The notes under the pieces were generated by a model, which saw nothing but the letters and a program-made list of their open reading frames with translations, had not been told where the DNA came from and searched no databases. From assembly GCA_026991065.1 (NCBI GenBank), contig JALXCG010000461.1:1-5828 (forward strand): DNA of 5,828 bases, written 5' to 3'. The translations under genes were made by a program, and so were the position numbers. Origin of the DNA: JALXCG01 sp026991065 [NCBI: Gemmatimonadota bacterium]. GTDB lineage: Bacteria > GCA-2686955. The number at the start of each line of letters is the position of its first letter. Position 1 is the first letter of the stretch. This document shows, piece by piece, positions 1-5,828 of the stretch.

Positions 1-105
1 AGCAAGAGAGTCGATCTCGAAACACCCGAGAGCAGCGACATGCGGCTAATGGTGTTCTTGGCTTCGGTCACGGCCCTGCTGGTTTTTGTGCGCGCTTGCT
101 TCTGA
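1..105 (+). CDS. C-terminal end of an unidentified protein with a terminal membrane helix (5' partial)
   Basis: Frame 1 is open from the first base to a TGA at 103-105, giving 34 residues of a protein whose start lies left of the window. The visible part has a charged, polar stretch (SKRVDLETPESSD) followed by a hydrophobic run (LMVFLASVTALLVFV) and a short RACF tail. That pattern fits a C-terminal transmembrane helix of a membrane protein. About three quarters of the codons end in G or C, as expected for a coding frame in this genome. The gene would converge on the YfhO-like gene, and the 93 bp between them carry inverted repeats suited to a shared terminator. I cannot assign a family. A chance open frame of this length is possible in GC-rich DNA, so confidence is moderate. 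Confidence 0.42.
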   Translation, partial: SKRVDLETPESSDMRLMVFLASVTALLVFVRACF

Positions 106-109
106 GTGC

Positions 110-189
110 CTCCGGTTTCGCGCGGGTCGAGACCCTGTGGCCCGAGCGTTTCCCGGCATCCGCGCCACAGAAAGCCGGTTGCGCCGGAG
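110..189. terminator. Nested inverted repeats between convergent genes, possible bidirectional terminator
   Basis: Three inverted repeats lie in the 93 bp between the plus-strand stop (103-105) and the minus-strand YfhO stop (199-201). CTCCGG at 110-115 pairs with CCGGAG at 184-189. CTGTGGC at 135-141 pairs with GCCACAG at 164-170. GGGTC at 124-128 can pair locally with GACCC at 131-135, in competition with longer-range folding. There is no T-run on either side, so this is not a textbook intrinsic terminator. The position between two converging stops is the main argument for a termination role. Confidence 0.35.
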
Positions 190-198
190 TGAAGCGAG

Positions 199-2811
199 TT
201 AGCGTGCGCGCCTGCGGAACATCGTGCCCCACAGCAGGAGCATGATGAGTGCGCCGCCAAGAGTGACCCAGCGAGCATGCAGCAGTGACGCCGGTCGATA
301 CTCCCAATCGATCCAGTGCGCTTGCCCGTCGCTCAGCACTGCGCGGAAGAGACCATCCGCGCGATAGATGGCCAGCTCGCGCCCGTGATCGTCGTGCGCC
401 ACCCAGCCCGGGGCGAAGCGATCCCGAAGAATCAAGAACCGCTCCTCCGACATGTCGCTGGCACGGTTTTCGTGTGAACCGCTTGTCGCCGGCGAAGGGG
501 TGGAAGGCGAAAGATGAATCCGGACCCGGGCAGCGGACCACTCTTCCGATAGTTGCGGCTTGGTCGCGGTCGCGGCGATTGGCCGGGGAGATGCCGGCGG
601 CGCGGTGGCGGTGCGTCGAATCGCTTCTTTTGCTGCCGCGCTGAGCGGGATGGGCCGACCGCCGCGCAGAGCCACTGTGGTGTCGATTGTGGTGGCGGTT
701 CCGGGAATGGGGAGGAATTCGCCGGCACTGGGAGTGACGGGGGATTCCAACCAGTGGGCCGCCGGCAGGGCATCGGTCACCCGGTAGAGGACGACTCCGG
801 AGCGGGCAAAGGCTCGCTCGCGGGTCAGCTTGCCGGTGGCGATCGCCTGGGTGACCGGGCGATCGTGGTTGGCCACGGGAGCACTGACGATCCACGGCAC
901 GGCGAGTCGCTGCGCCAGGCCCACGGGGTCTTCCACCAGTGCGCGGCTCAGCTTTCTGGCCAGCGGAGTCTCCAGCCCGCTGTACCCGGTCGCATAAGCG
1001 ATCCCTTCCAAAAGCCCGAGGTTGGGCTTGGCCGACATCTTCCAGCGGCTGTAGATTTCGCGCTCTCCGTCCATGCCGCGCGGCCAGGGATAGGGGTCCA
1101 AGACCCTGACGTCGCGAACCAGGCGCGGTGGTCGAGGCTGCCATTCGCGCCGGAGGGGAGCGGCACCGGTCGACGGCGGAGAGGTGGCGGTCTCCGCGAG
1201 CGCGCGTCCCAGTTCCGTCGGGGCGCTGAGAAACGAGGGGTCGGTGGTATAGACCCAGCGCTCGGCACGCGGCACGCCTTCGGTGATGGTGGCGGCGATG
1301 AGCAGCGGCCAGAACAGGCGCCGCGGGCGGTAGAAGAGGCATGCGGCCGCGCCCAGGAGCCACGCGGCGTGCAGAGCGGTGCGCCGCGCATCATCGGCGA
1401 GGGCGGCTTGGGCGAGGTCGACATTGGGCGCCAGGGCCGAGTGTTGGATCCACGCTCGCAGTGGCCCCGGCAGGTAGAACAAGACCGCCCCGGCTGCCAG
1501 CAGGGCGAGCAGAGCGATCCCGGAACTGATCCAGGCGGCGCGCCGCTGGAGCGGAACACGACGGTGGCCGGCGGTTTCCAGGCCGCCAAGACCGATCGCC
1601 GCCAGCAGCGGCACCAAGGTGAGGGCGGGGGCCAAGTACTTCTCGGGATAACGAAAGGCGGCGAGCCCGGGCAGGTGAGCGTGAAGGAGGGGGAAGAGTC
1701 GGCCATTGCTGCCCAGTGCGGTCCATGCCAGGAGCAGGGCGGCAGTGCTGAGAGCGGCGACCAGACGGGAACTGCCATTTGGTGTTGGAGTGGAGTGGAG
1801 GCGGTGGCGCGACCGCGGCGCGAGCAGGAGAAAGACCCCGATCCAGACCGCGAGCCCCATGGAGATGCCAAAAAACCAGAAGCGTGTGTTGTTGGCGCCG
1901 ATGATCAGGGGATGGCCCCAGAAGGAGTTGTCGGGGCCCGGCATGCCGAAGAACTCCGGCAGGATCAGGGTGATCCAGCGCCACCAGTGGAATGACCAAT
2001 CGGCCGCTTCGGCAAGCGCCAGGCCGCTGCCGCGCCGTGATTGCATGAGCAGTTCGAGAGCGGGCCAGGCGAGCACGGCAGCGGCGGTCAGGCCGCTCAG
2101 GGCGGCGGCGGCCATGGCGCCAACCACGGAGCGCCACGAAGCGCGTCGAAAACAGGCGACGATCACCAGCAGCGCGAGCAATGCCTGAATGGCGGCTCCT
2201 TGGGGGTCGCCGGCGTAGAAGGCGAGCGCACCCGCCCACCCCAGGGCGATGCCCGCGCCGATGCCGGCGCCGCGCCCCACCCGGCGGGCGAGGAGCAGCA
2301 CCCAAGGCAACCAGGCGAGTGTGTAGAGATACTGGGGATTGGTGGTGTAACTGAGCGCGACACCGGACCAGCCGGCGGCGAGCCCGGTGAGCAGGGCGGT
2401 GGCTGGAGCACGACCGCGAAAGAGTGCCTGGGCCCAGAGCCAGACTCCGGTTCCGAGCAAGAGGAGGTGGGCCAGCAGGTCGAGTGAAACCGCGCGCCCC
2501 GCTGGAAAGAGTTGCAGCAGGAGTACTTCTGGCGGGTAGAAGACTCCCAGCGATGGGTTGGCCGCGAGCGGCTCGCCCAACTCCAGCCAGGGGTTCCAAA
2601 GCGGTGCCTGGCCTTGCTCGATGAGCCCCTGTACTCGGGCCTTCTGCGGCACATAGTGGGTTGCCGTGTCGCCGTAAAAGAACACCGCCTGGCCGCGGAC
2701 AATGGTGCGGAAAGGCCAAAGCAACAGAACAACCAGCACCAGCAGCGAGCCCCAGCGCTGCAGTGAGGAGCGGGAGCGCAAGGCGGAGGGGGCTGCGGCC
2801 GTTGGGTTCAC
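199..2811 (-). CDS. YfhO-like multi-spanning membrane protein (putative GT-C-type glycosyltransferase)
   Basis: This encodes about 870 residues, predicted to sit in the inner membrane. An Arg-containing N-terminus precedes a first helix at about residues 20-38. An FFYGD segment (Asp 48) follows, placed where GT-C glycosyltransferases carry an acidic catalytic residue in the first external loop. Around 13 hydrophobic segments then extend to about residue 513. Family-like landmarks are AGDPQGA (about 200-206), the RYPEKY motif (387-392) just before a helix, and the C-terminal beta region with FAPGW and a DG turn, resembling the YfhO 'YYPGW..DG' signature. A large external domain (about 514-847) and a last helix (848-865) with an RRRAR tail complete it. 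The GTG start at 2811-2809 was chosen because it overlaps the upstream methyltransferase stop as GTGA. The longer ATG start at 2934 would overlap that gene by 127 bp and add an Arg-rich, implausible leader. YfhO proteins are linked to glycosylation of lipid-linked or wall polymers; the substrate here is unknown. A Pro/Ala/Ser/Thr-rich stretch occupies about residues 694-789. Confidence 0.82.
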   Translation of the reverse strand: MNPTAAAPSALRSRSSLQRWGSLLVLVVLLLWPFRTIVRGQAVFFYGDTATHYVPQKARVQGLIEQGQAPLWNPWLELGEPLAANPSLGVFYPPEVLLLQLFPAGRAVSLDLLAHLLLLGTGVWLWAQALFRGRAPATALLTGLAAGWSGVALSYTTNPQYLYTLAWLPWVLLLARRVGRGAGIGAGIALGWAGALAFYAGDPQGAAIQALLALLVIVACFRRASWRSVVGAMAAAALSGLTAAAVLAWPALELLMQSRRGSGLALAEAADWSFHWWRWITLILPEFFGMPGPDNSFWGHPLIIGANNTRFWFFGISMGLAVWIGVFLLLAPRSRHRLHSTPTPNGSSRLVAALSTAALLLAWTALGSNGRLFPLLHAHLPGLAAFRYPEKYLAPALTLVPLLAAIGLGGLETAGHRRVPLQRRAAWISSGIALLALLAAGAVLFYLPGPLRAWIQHSALAPNVDLAQAALADDARRTALHAAWLLGAAACLFYRPRRLFWPLLIAATITEGVPRAERWVYTTDPSFLSAPTELGRALAETATSPPSTGAAPLRREWQPRPPRLVRDVRVLDPYPWPRGMDGEREIYSRWKMSAKPNLGLLEGIAYATGYSGLETPLARKLSRALVEDPVGLAQRLAVPWIVSAPVANHDRPVTQAIATGKLTRERAFARSGVVLYRVTDALPAAHWLESPVTPSAGEFLPIPGTATTIDTTVALRGGRPIPLSAAAKEAIRRTATAPPASPRPIAATATKPQLSEEWSAARVRIHLSPSTPSPATSGSHENRASDMSEERFLILRDRFAPGWVAHDDHGRELAIYRADGLFRAVLSDGQAHWIDWEYRPASLLHARWVTLGGALIMLLLWGTMFRRRAR
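2808..2811 (-). promoter_or_regulatory. GTGA start-stop overlap coupling methyltransferase and YfhO-like genes
   Basis: Read on the minus strand, the four bases are GTGA. GTG starts the YfhO-like gene and TGA ends the methyltransferase. No properly spaced Shine-Dalgarno sequence precedes the GTG; a GGTGGA directly abuts it with no spacer. Translation of the membrane protein therefore probably depends on ribosomes terminating at the methyltransferase stop and reinitiating. Such 4-base overlaps are typical of genes made in a fixed ratio from one mRNA. Confidence 0.75.
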
Positions 2812-3503
2812 TCCACCGCGCCGGGAAGTTGTTCGGGAACTGCTTCGGCGCCTGTCCCGCTGGGCCCTTGATAGTGTGCAAGGAGCGTATGAAAACGCAT
2901 TCCGCGGCGAACTTTGCCCGGGTTCTCCGTACATTCGATGCGTGGCGGCGGGGCGGGAATCGCCCGGTTGAGCAGGGCGGTCAGCGATGCCTCGGTGAAT
3001 TCGCCCCAGAGGTGGAACCGCAACCGTGCGCGGAAGTCGTTGAAGCCGTCATTGTCGAGCAGGAGGCCGGCGACGCGCTGCAGAGCGTTGGAGCCGGTGG
3101 TGAGGGTTTCGCAGATCACCAGATCGGAGCGCAGTGCCTGACCGAGTTGGCGCAGGAAGGACTCTTCGTGGGGCACGATGTGGTGCAGCATGTCGGAGAC
3201 GACGACGGCGGTGGGACCTTCTGGATAGGAGGAGACGTCCAGCACGTCGCCGATGCGGGCGTCGATGCCGCGGGCACGGGCGTCGGCGACAAAGCGCTGA
3301 TTCAGGTCGAGGCCGGTGTAACGCATGCCGGCTGGAAGCAGTGCGGCCATGTGGCAGGTGCCGCAGCCGACGTCCAGAACCCAGGCGTCGGCGGGCAGGC
3401 GGGCGGCGATGCGCTGAAAGCGATCTTCATAGCCATCACCGTGCAGGAAAGAGAGGATGCGATTGTACAGCGAAGAGGAGCCGTACATTGGCGAACGCAG
3501 CAT
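2808..3503 (-). CDS. Class I SAM-dependent methyltransferase
   Basis: This 231-residue protein should transfer a methyl group from S-adenosylmethionine; it looks soluble. The Rossmann-type core is visible. Motif I is VLDVGCGTC (42-50), strand 2 ends in the acidic GLDLN (Asp 66, expected to hold the ribose hydroxyls), GDVLD follows at 85-89 (Asp 86, near adenine in this fold), and SDMLHHI (103-109) is the motif IV region seen in Methyltransf_11/25-type and UbiE-like enzymes. The third glycine of the usual GxGxG is Cys 50. Length is normal for a stand-alone enzyme. The ATG at 3503 is preferred over the ATG at 3488 because AGAGG lies 7 nt upstream of it, while the inner ATG has no such site. The C-terminal third (about 150-231) would carry substrate specificity and I cannot identify its target. 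Coupling to the YfhO-like gene suggests a glycan, lipid or cell-surface substrate; this is inference from context. tatA lies 95 bp upstream on the same strand. Confidence 0.88.
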   Translation of the reverse strand: MLRSPMYGSSSLYNRILSFLHGDGYEDRFQRIAARLPADAWVLDVGCGTCHMAALLPAGMRYTGLDLNQRFVADARARGIDARIGDVLDVSSYPEGPTAVVVSDMLHHIVPHEESFLRQLGQALRSDLVICETLTTGSNALQRVAGLLLDNDGFNDFRARLRFHLWGEFTEASLTALLNRAIPAPPPRIECTENPGKVRRGMRFHTLLAHYQGPSGTGAEAVPEQLPGAVE

Positions 3504-3510
3504 CTAACTG

Positions 3511-3515
3511 CCTCT
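3511..3515 (-). promoter_or_regulatory. Shine-Dalgarno of the methyltransferase gene
   Basis: AGAGG on the minus strand lies 7 nt before the ATG at 3503-3501. It decides between that start and the in-frame ATG five codons later. The match is of moderate strength. Confidence 0.5.
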
Positions 3516-3557
3516 GGCGCGGCGCATTCAGCAGCGACGCGCGGGGGAGAAGCGGGG

Positions 3558-3582
3558 ACTGGAACCAGCCTGCGGCTCCAGT
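3558..3582 (-). terminator. Hairpin just downstream of tatA, possible attenuator
   Basis: On the minus strand, ACTGGA pairs with TCCAGT as a 6-bp outer stem. GCC and GGC form a 3-bp inner stem, with unpaired bases on one side. It begins 16 nt after the tatA stop (3601-3599). No T-run follows, so strong intrinsic termination is unlikely. It could be a partial terminator or an mRNA-stabilising 3' end that reduces read-through from tatA into the methyltransferase/YfhO pair. The rest of the 95-bp gap shows no clear promoter. Confidence 0.28.
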
Positions 3583-3598
3583 GCGACCGGAGCACGCT

Positions 3599-3790
3599 TC
3601 AGGAGGGGGTGTTCTTGGGCGGATCTTCGGCGACCGACTCGATCTCATTCTTGATGTCGCGCGTTGCGGACTTGAACTCGCGAATCCCCTTGCCCAAAGA
3701 TGAGCCGATCTCCGGCAGCCGCTTGGCACCGAAAAGAAGCAGCACAACCATGAATATCAGAATAATTTCGCCAGCGCCAAGATTGCCCAT
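3599..3790 (-). CDS. tatA: Sec-independent protein translocase subunit TatA/TatE
   Basis: TatA subunits oligomerise in the inner membrane to let folded proteins with twin-arginine signal peptides cross, together with TatC and often TatB. This 63-residue protein has the family layout. A short N-terminus (MGNLGAGE) leads into one membrane helix (about residues 8-20), then the FG hinge (Phe 20-Gly 21), AKRLPE, and an amphipathic helix (about 24-45, including LGKGIREFK). A short polar, acidic tail ends in Pro-rich residues. Glu at position 8 replaces the Gln of E. coli TatA; TatB and many TatA proteins of other phyla have Glu there. TatB is usually longer, and FGAKRLPE fits TatA better. The ATG at 3790 is chosen because GGAGAA lies 8 nt upstream and because the family begins right there. 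An in-frame ATG 13 codons earlier (3829) would add a charged leader and overlap the promoter. tatC is not in the window. Confidence 0.93.
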   Translation of the reverse strand: MGNLGAGEIILIFMVVLLLFGAKRLPEIGSSLGKGIREFKSATRDIKNEIESVAEDPPKNTPS

Positions 3791-3798
3791 GACAAGCG

Positions 3799-3804
3799 TT
3801 CTCC
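3799..3804 (-). promoter_or_regulatory. Shine-Dalgarno of tatA
   Basis: GGAGAA on the minus strand sits 8 nt before the ATG at 3790-3788. It fixes this start and argues against the in-frame ATG at 3829. Confidence 0.65.
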
Positions 3805-3828
3805 GTGGGGGTGAATCGACTGCCTTCA

Positions 3829-3857
3829 ACCTTATCGAGAGCAGGGGCGGAAGTCAA
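3829..3857 (-). promoter_or_regulatory. Candidate sigma70-type promoter for tatA
   Basis: On the minus strand, TTGACT (3857-3852) matches the -35 consensus at five of six bases. It is separated by exactly 17 bp from TAAGGT (3834-3829), a weaker -10 that keeps the first T, second A and final T of TATAAT. Transcription would start near 3822, leaving a leader of about 32 nt before tatA that includes its Shine-Dalgarno. It may also drive the methyltransferase and YfhO-like genes by read-through. The weak -10 keeps this a candidate. Confidence 0.5.
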
Positions 3858-4071
3858 ACCCGTGGAGGGATTCAGGCGGGGATGTGGCGAACTGGAGCCT
3901 GCGCCACCAGCGCCGTTGAGAACCCGGTTCGGCGAGAGATGGATGGGGGCGCGGGATTCGTAGAGAGAGGCGGCGGGGAGATTGGAAGCGCCAGGCTTAA
4001 TCCCCAGAATCGGAGAAGCGGACGAGCAGCCGCCACGAGGAGTGCTGGCTGGTGAGTAACGCTTTGGGTCG
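3858..4071. other. Intergenic stretch between kinase stop and tatA promoter
   Basis: The full gap between the kinase stop and the tatA start is 281 bp (3791-4071). Outside the promoter and Shine-Dalgarno it holds only an imperfect stem at 4028-4050: 9-nt arms, 7 pairs matching, a 5-nt loop and no T-run. That is a weak candidate for the 3' end of the kinase mRNA. A minus-strand frame open from 4301 to 3645 crosses the gap, but it encodes low-complexity Ser/Pro/Ala-rich sequence and overlaps both flanking genes, so I do not call it. I see no tRNA, riboswitch or repeat here. Confidence 0.4.
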
Positions 4072-5828
4072 TCAGGAGTTGAGGGGAAATGAAACGGTGA
4101 AGGTGGTGCCTTCGTCGACCCGACTTTGGACGCTGATCGTGCCGTCGTGGTCTTCCACGATGCCGCGGACGATCGCCAGACCCATGCCGACCCCTTTGCC
4201 GGCTGGTTTGCTGGTTTCGAACATCTTGAAGACGGAGTTGATGCGGCTGGGGGGAATCCCCTCGCCGGTGTCGCTGATCTGGATTTCGTAGCGCCCGGCA
4301 TGGACCCGGCCGCGAACCTGGAGGTGGCGTGGCTCCCGCTCCAACATGGCGTCGGCGGCGTTGGTGATCAGATTGATGAAAACCTGCTGAAGGCGGGAGG
4401 GGTCGCAGTGGATGGAGCCGTCGGGCGCCTCGAGTTCGATGCTGAGTTCGATCTGCTCGCGGCGCAGACGGTCGCCGACCAGGGCCAGCGCCTCTTCGAT
4501 CGGGGCGCGGGGGTCGGTATCGGTGCGTTCGCCGGAGGATTGCCGGACATAGCCGTTCATGTTCTGCACCAGGCGAGTCATGCGCGTGGTCTGGGCCTGC
4601 AGTCCTTCGATGTGGCGGGTTGCGTCTTCCGGAAGATCCAGCATGGAGAGCATGTCCAGCCGGCCCTGGAGCGCGGTGAGAGGTTGCTTGAGTTCGTGCG
4701 CGATGCTGGCGGCGAGGATTCCCATGGAGCTGAGCTTTTCAGCCTGGATGAGACCGTCGCGGGCTTCCTGGAGGCGACTGAACGCCTGCTCCAGAACCAG
4801 CTTTTGACGTTCCATGGAGCGGTAGTTGGCAAGCAGGCGGCTGTAGAGGCGGGCGCGCTCCATTGCCGTGGCGGCGATTGAGGCGAGTGACTGCAGGAGG
4901 CCCAGGTCCTCGTCTTGAAAACTGGTGGCGGGGGAGCAGTGATTGTCGACATAGATCGCGCCGGCCACCTGATCCTTGACCAGCAGGGGGACACACATGA
5001 CCGATTTCAGCTCGAGCCGGAGCATGCTTTGGGTGCGGCCGTTGGCCGTAGCGGAGTTGGTGTTGGAGTCGTCGGCGGCGAGGTTGGTGGCGACGTAAGG
5101 GGTTCCTTGATCGAGCGCTTGCAGGACGACGGAGCGGGAAACATCGTGGTCGGAAGCAGCGCCTCCGCCGCGCCGGCGTGAAACGACGAAGTGCATCTCG
5201 CCGTGCTTGTCACGGGTGATCATGAAGCCGCGCTCGGCCTCGCTGACCTCCATGACGCCGTCGATGATGGTGCGCAGAGTCTCGTCGGCTTCGACCGCGG
5301 CGTTGATGGCCTGGGTGGCCTCGAGCAGGATCTCCATCTTGCGGAAGGCGCGCTGGGTGGTTTGGTCGGAGTTGCGCAGGCTGGCGCGGTCCTCGGTGAG
5401 TTGCGCCAGGGCGCCGCGCGCGCCGTAACTCTGGTAGACAGCTTCGGCTTCGGAGAGATATTCGAGGCCGACGGCGAGATCGCCGCCGCGGGCGGTGGCG
5501 ACGCCGTAGCGGTGGCGGGCGATGGCGGCGGCGAAACGGCGCTCGAGTGAATCGAGGAGGGTGATGGCGCGGCGGTGGATGGCTTCGGCGCGGCGATAGC
5601 GGCGGTGGTTTTCGTGATGGATGCCGGCGATGCGGTAGAGTTGTGCGATCTCGTAGGGGATGTTGTTGCGCCGGGCTTGGCGAAAGGCTTTGCGAGCGTA
5701 GTTCCAGGCTCGGTCTTCGTCGCCGAGCTTGACCAGAACCTCGGTGAGGCGCCGCTGGTTTTCGACGGTATCGCCGATCATGTCGTTGCTCTCAGTGAGA
5801 GCGAGGGCACGCTCGAAAAGGTCCTTGG
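4072..5828 (-). CDS. TPR-GAF sensor histidine kinase (5' partial)
   Basis: The frame is open to the window edge, with 15 codons readable before the internal Met at 5781, so the N-terminus is missing. Numbering here is from that Met. Residues 1-130 are helical TPR-like repeats with Ala/Tyr/Arg-rich pairs, likely for protein interaction. Residues ~150-310 form a GAF domain (VMCVPLLVKD at 261-270, IYVDN at 276-280, then a FQDEDLGLLQSLA segment). A coiled-coil-like linker (about 315-350) leads to the H-box SIAHELKQPL with His 362 as phospho-acceptor; HELxQPL is typical of HPK4-type kinases such as FixL and DctB. The ATPase domain is complete: N-box NLITNAADA (Asn 474), G1 DTGEGIP (Asp 504), F-box around Phe 518 and 521, and G2 GKGVGMGL (529-536). 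No membrane helix is visible, so this portion is cytoplasmic. Its ligand is unknown. No response regulator is adjacent on the downstream side. Relatives with similar layouts sometimes begin with a Ser/Thr kinase or AAA domain, which cannot be checked here. Confidence 0.9.
   Translation of the reverse strand, partial: KDLFERALALTESNDMIGDTVENQRRLTEVLVKLGDEDRAWNYARKAFRQARRNNIPYEIAQLYRIAGIHHENHRRYRRAEAIHRRAITLLDSLERRFAAAIARHRYGVATARGGDLAVGLEYLSEAEAVYQSYGARGALAQLTEDRASLRNSDQTTQRAFRKMEILLEATQAINAAVEADETLRTIIDGVMEVSEAERGFMITRDKHGEMHFVVSRRRGGGAASDHDVSRSVVLQALDQGTPYVATNLAADDSNTNSATANGRTQSMLRLELKSVMCVPLLVKDQVAGAIYVDNHCSPATSFQDEDLGLLQSLASIAATAMERARLYSRLLANYRSMERQKLVLEQAFSRLQEARDGLIQAEKLSSMGILAASIAHELKQPLTALQGRLDMLSMLDLPEDATRHIEGLQAQTTRMTRLVQNMNGYVRQSSGERTDTDPRAPIEEALALVGDRLRREQIELSIELEAPDGSIHCDPSRLQQVFINLITNAADAMLEREPRHLQVRGRVHAGRYEIQISDTGEGIPPSRINSVFKMFETSKPAGKGVGMGLAIVRGIVEDHDGTISVQSRVDEGTTFTVSFPLNS

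Noticed and set aside
68-1363. Minus-strand open frame of 431 codons
   Set aside because: It is a different frame of the same strand as the YfhO-like gene, is Arg/His/Pro-rich, and has no recognisable fold. The frame it competes with has clear membrane helices and family motifs.
948-1871. Minus-strand open frame of 307 codons
   Set aside because: It is another off-frame reading of the YfhO-like gene, with Ser/Pro/Arg-rich low complexity.
553-1995. Plus-strand open frame of 480 codons
   Set aside because: It lies wholly antisense to the YfhO-like gene and encodes Gly/Arg/Gln-rich low-complexity sequence without domains. It is a typical antisense shadow in GC-rich DNA.
1391-2881. Minus-strand open frame of 496 codons
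   Set aside because: It is an alternative frame of the YfhO-like gene with Arg/Pro/Ala-rich composition. I considered a frameshifted second gene, but the YfhO frame is continuous throughout.
2812-2934. N-terminal extension of the YfhO-like gene to the ATG at 2934
   Set aside because: It would overlap the methyltransferase by 127 bp and add 41 mostly polar, Arg/Ser-rich residues. The GTG in the GTGA overlap is the better start.
2661-4055. Plus-strand open frame of 464 codons crossing the methyltransferase, tatA and the intergenic gap
   Set aside because: It runs antisense to two well-supported genes and has no domain or plausible start context.
3645-4301. Minus-strand open frame of 218 codons spanning the gap between kinase and tatA
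   Set aside because: It overlaps both flanking genes out of frame and encodes Ser/Pro/Ala-rich sequence. The gap instead has a promoter and Shine-Dalgarno for tatA.
4126-4881. Plus-strand open frame of 251 codons
   Set aside because: It is antisense to the histidine kinase core, whose H, N, G1, F and G2 boxes are all intact on the minus strand.

Overview
This is a GC-rich bacterial window whose long open shadow frames are typical of high-GC DNA. A twin-arginine translocase TatA subunit, a YfhO-type multi-spanning membrane protein and a TPR-GAF-histidine kinase fusion fit a Gram-negative lineage of the Acidobacteriota, Myxococcota or Eisenbacteria-like kind. No gene here fixes the phylum. I see no IS element, CRISPR array, tRNA, rRNA or phage gene.

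Layout, left to right. Bases 1-105 hold the 3' end of a plus-strand gene whose last ~20 residues look like a membrane helix. Bases 106-198 are a short convergent intergenic region rich in inverted repeats. All other genes lie on the minus strand and are transcribed right to left. First comes a 5'-truncated sensor histidine kinase with TPR, GAF and HPK4-like kinase parts (4072 to the window edge). A 281-bp gap (3791-4071) follows, with a good sigma70-type promoter candidate near its tatA-proximal end. Next come tatA (3599-3790), a class I SAM-dependent methyltransferase (2808-3503), and an ~870-residue YfhO-like membrane protein (199-2811) whose GTG start overlaps the methyltransferase stop as GTGA.

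How they may work together. The methyltransferase and the YfhO-like protein are almost certainly translated as a coupled pair. They plausibly act on the same lipid-linked glycan or cell-surface polymer, but the substrate cannot be read from sequence. tatA lies 95 bp upstream of the pair, has its own promoter candidate and ribosome-binding site, and may read through into it. It is a housekeeping secretion component without tatC nearby. The kinase is a separate unit: it appears cytoplasmic in the visible part and has no response regulator in the window.

I did not find a convincing previously undescribed system. The points most worth a second look are the kinase fusion whose N-terminus lies off the window, the coupled methyltransferase/YfhO pair, the Pro/Ala/Ser/Thr-rich insertion in the YfhO C-terminal domain, and the altered glycine motif of the methyltransferase.
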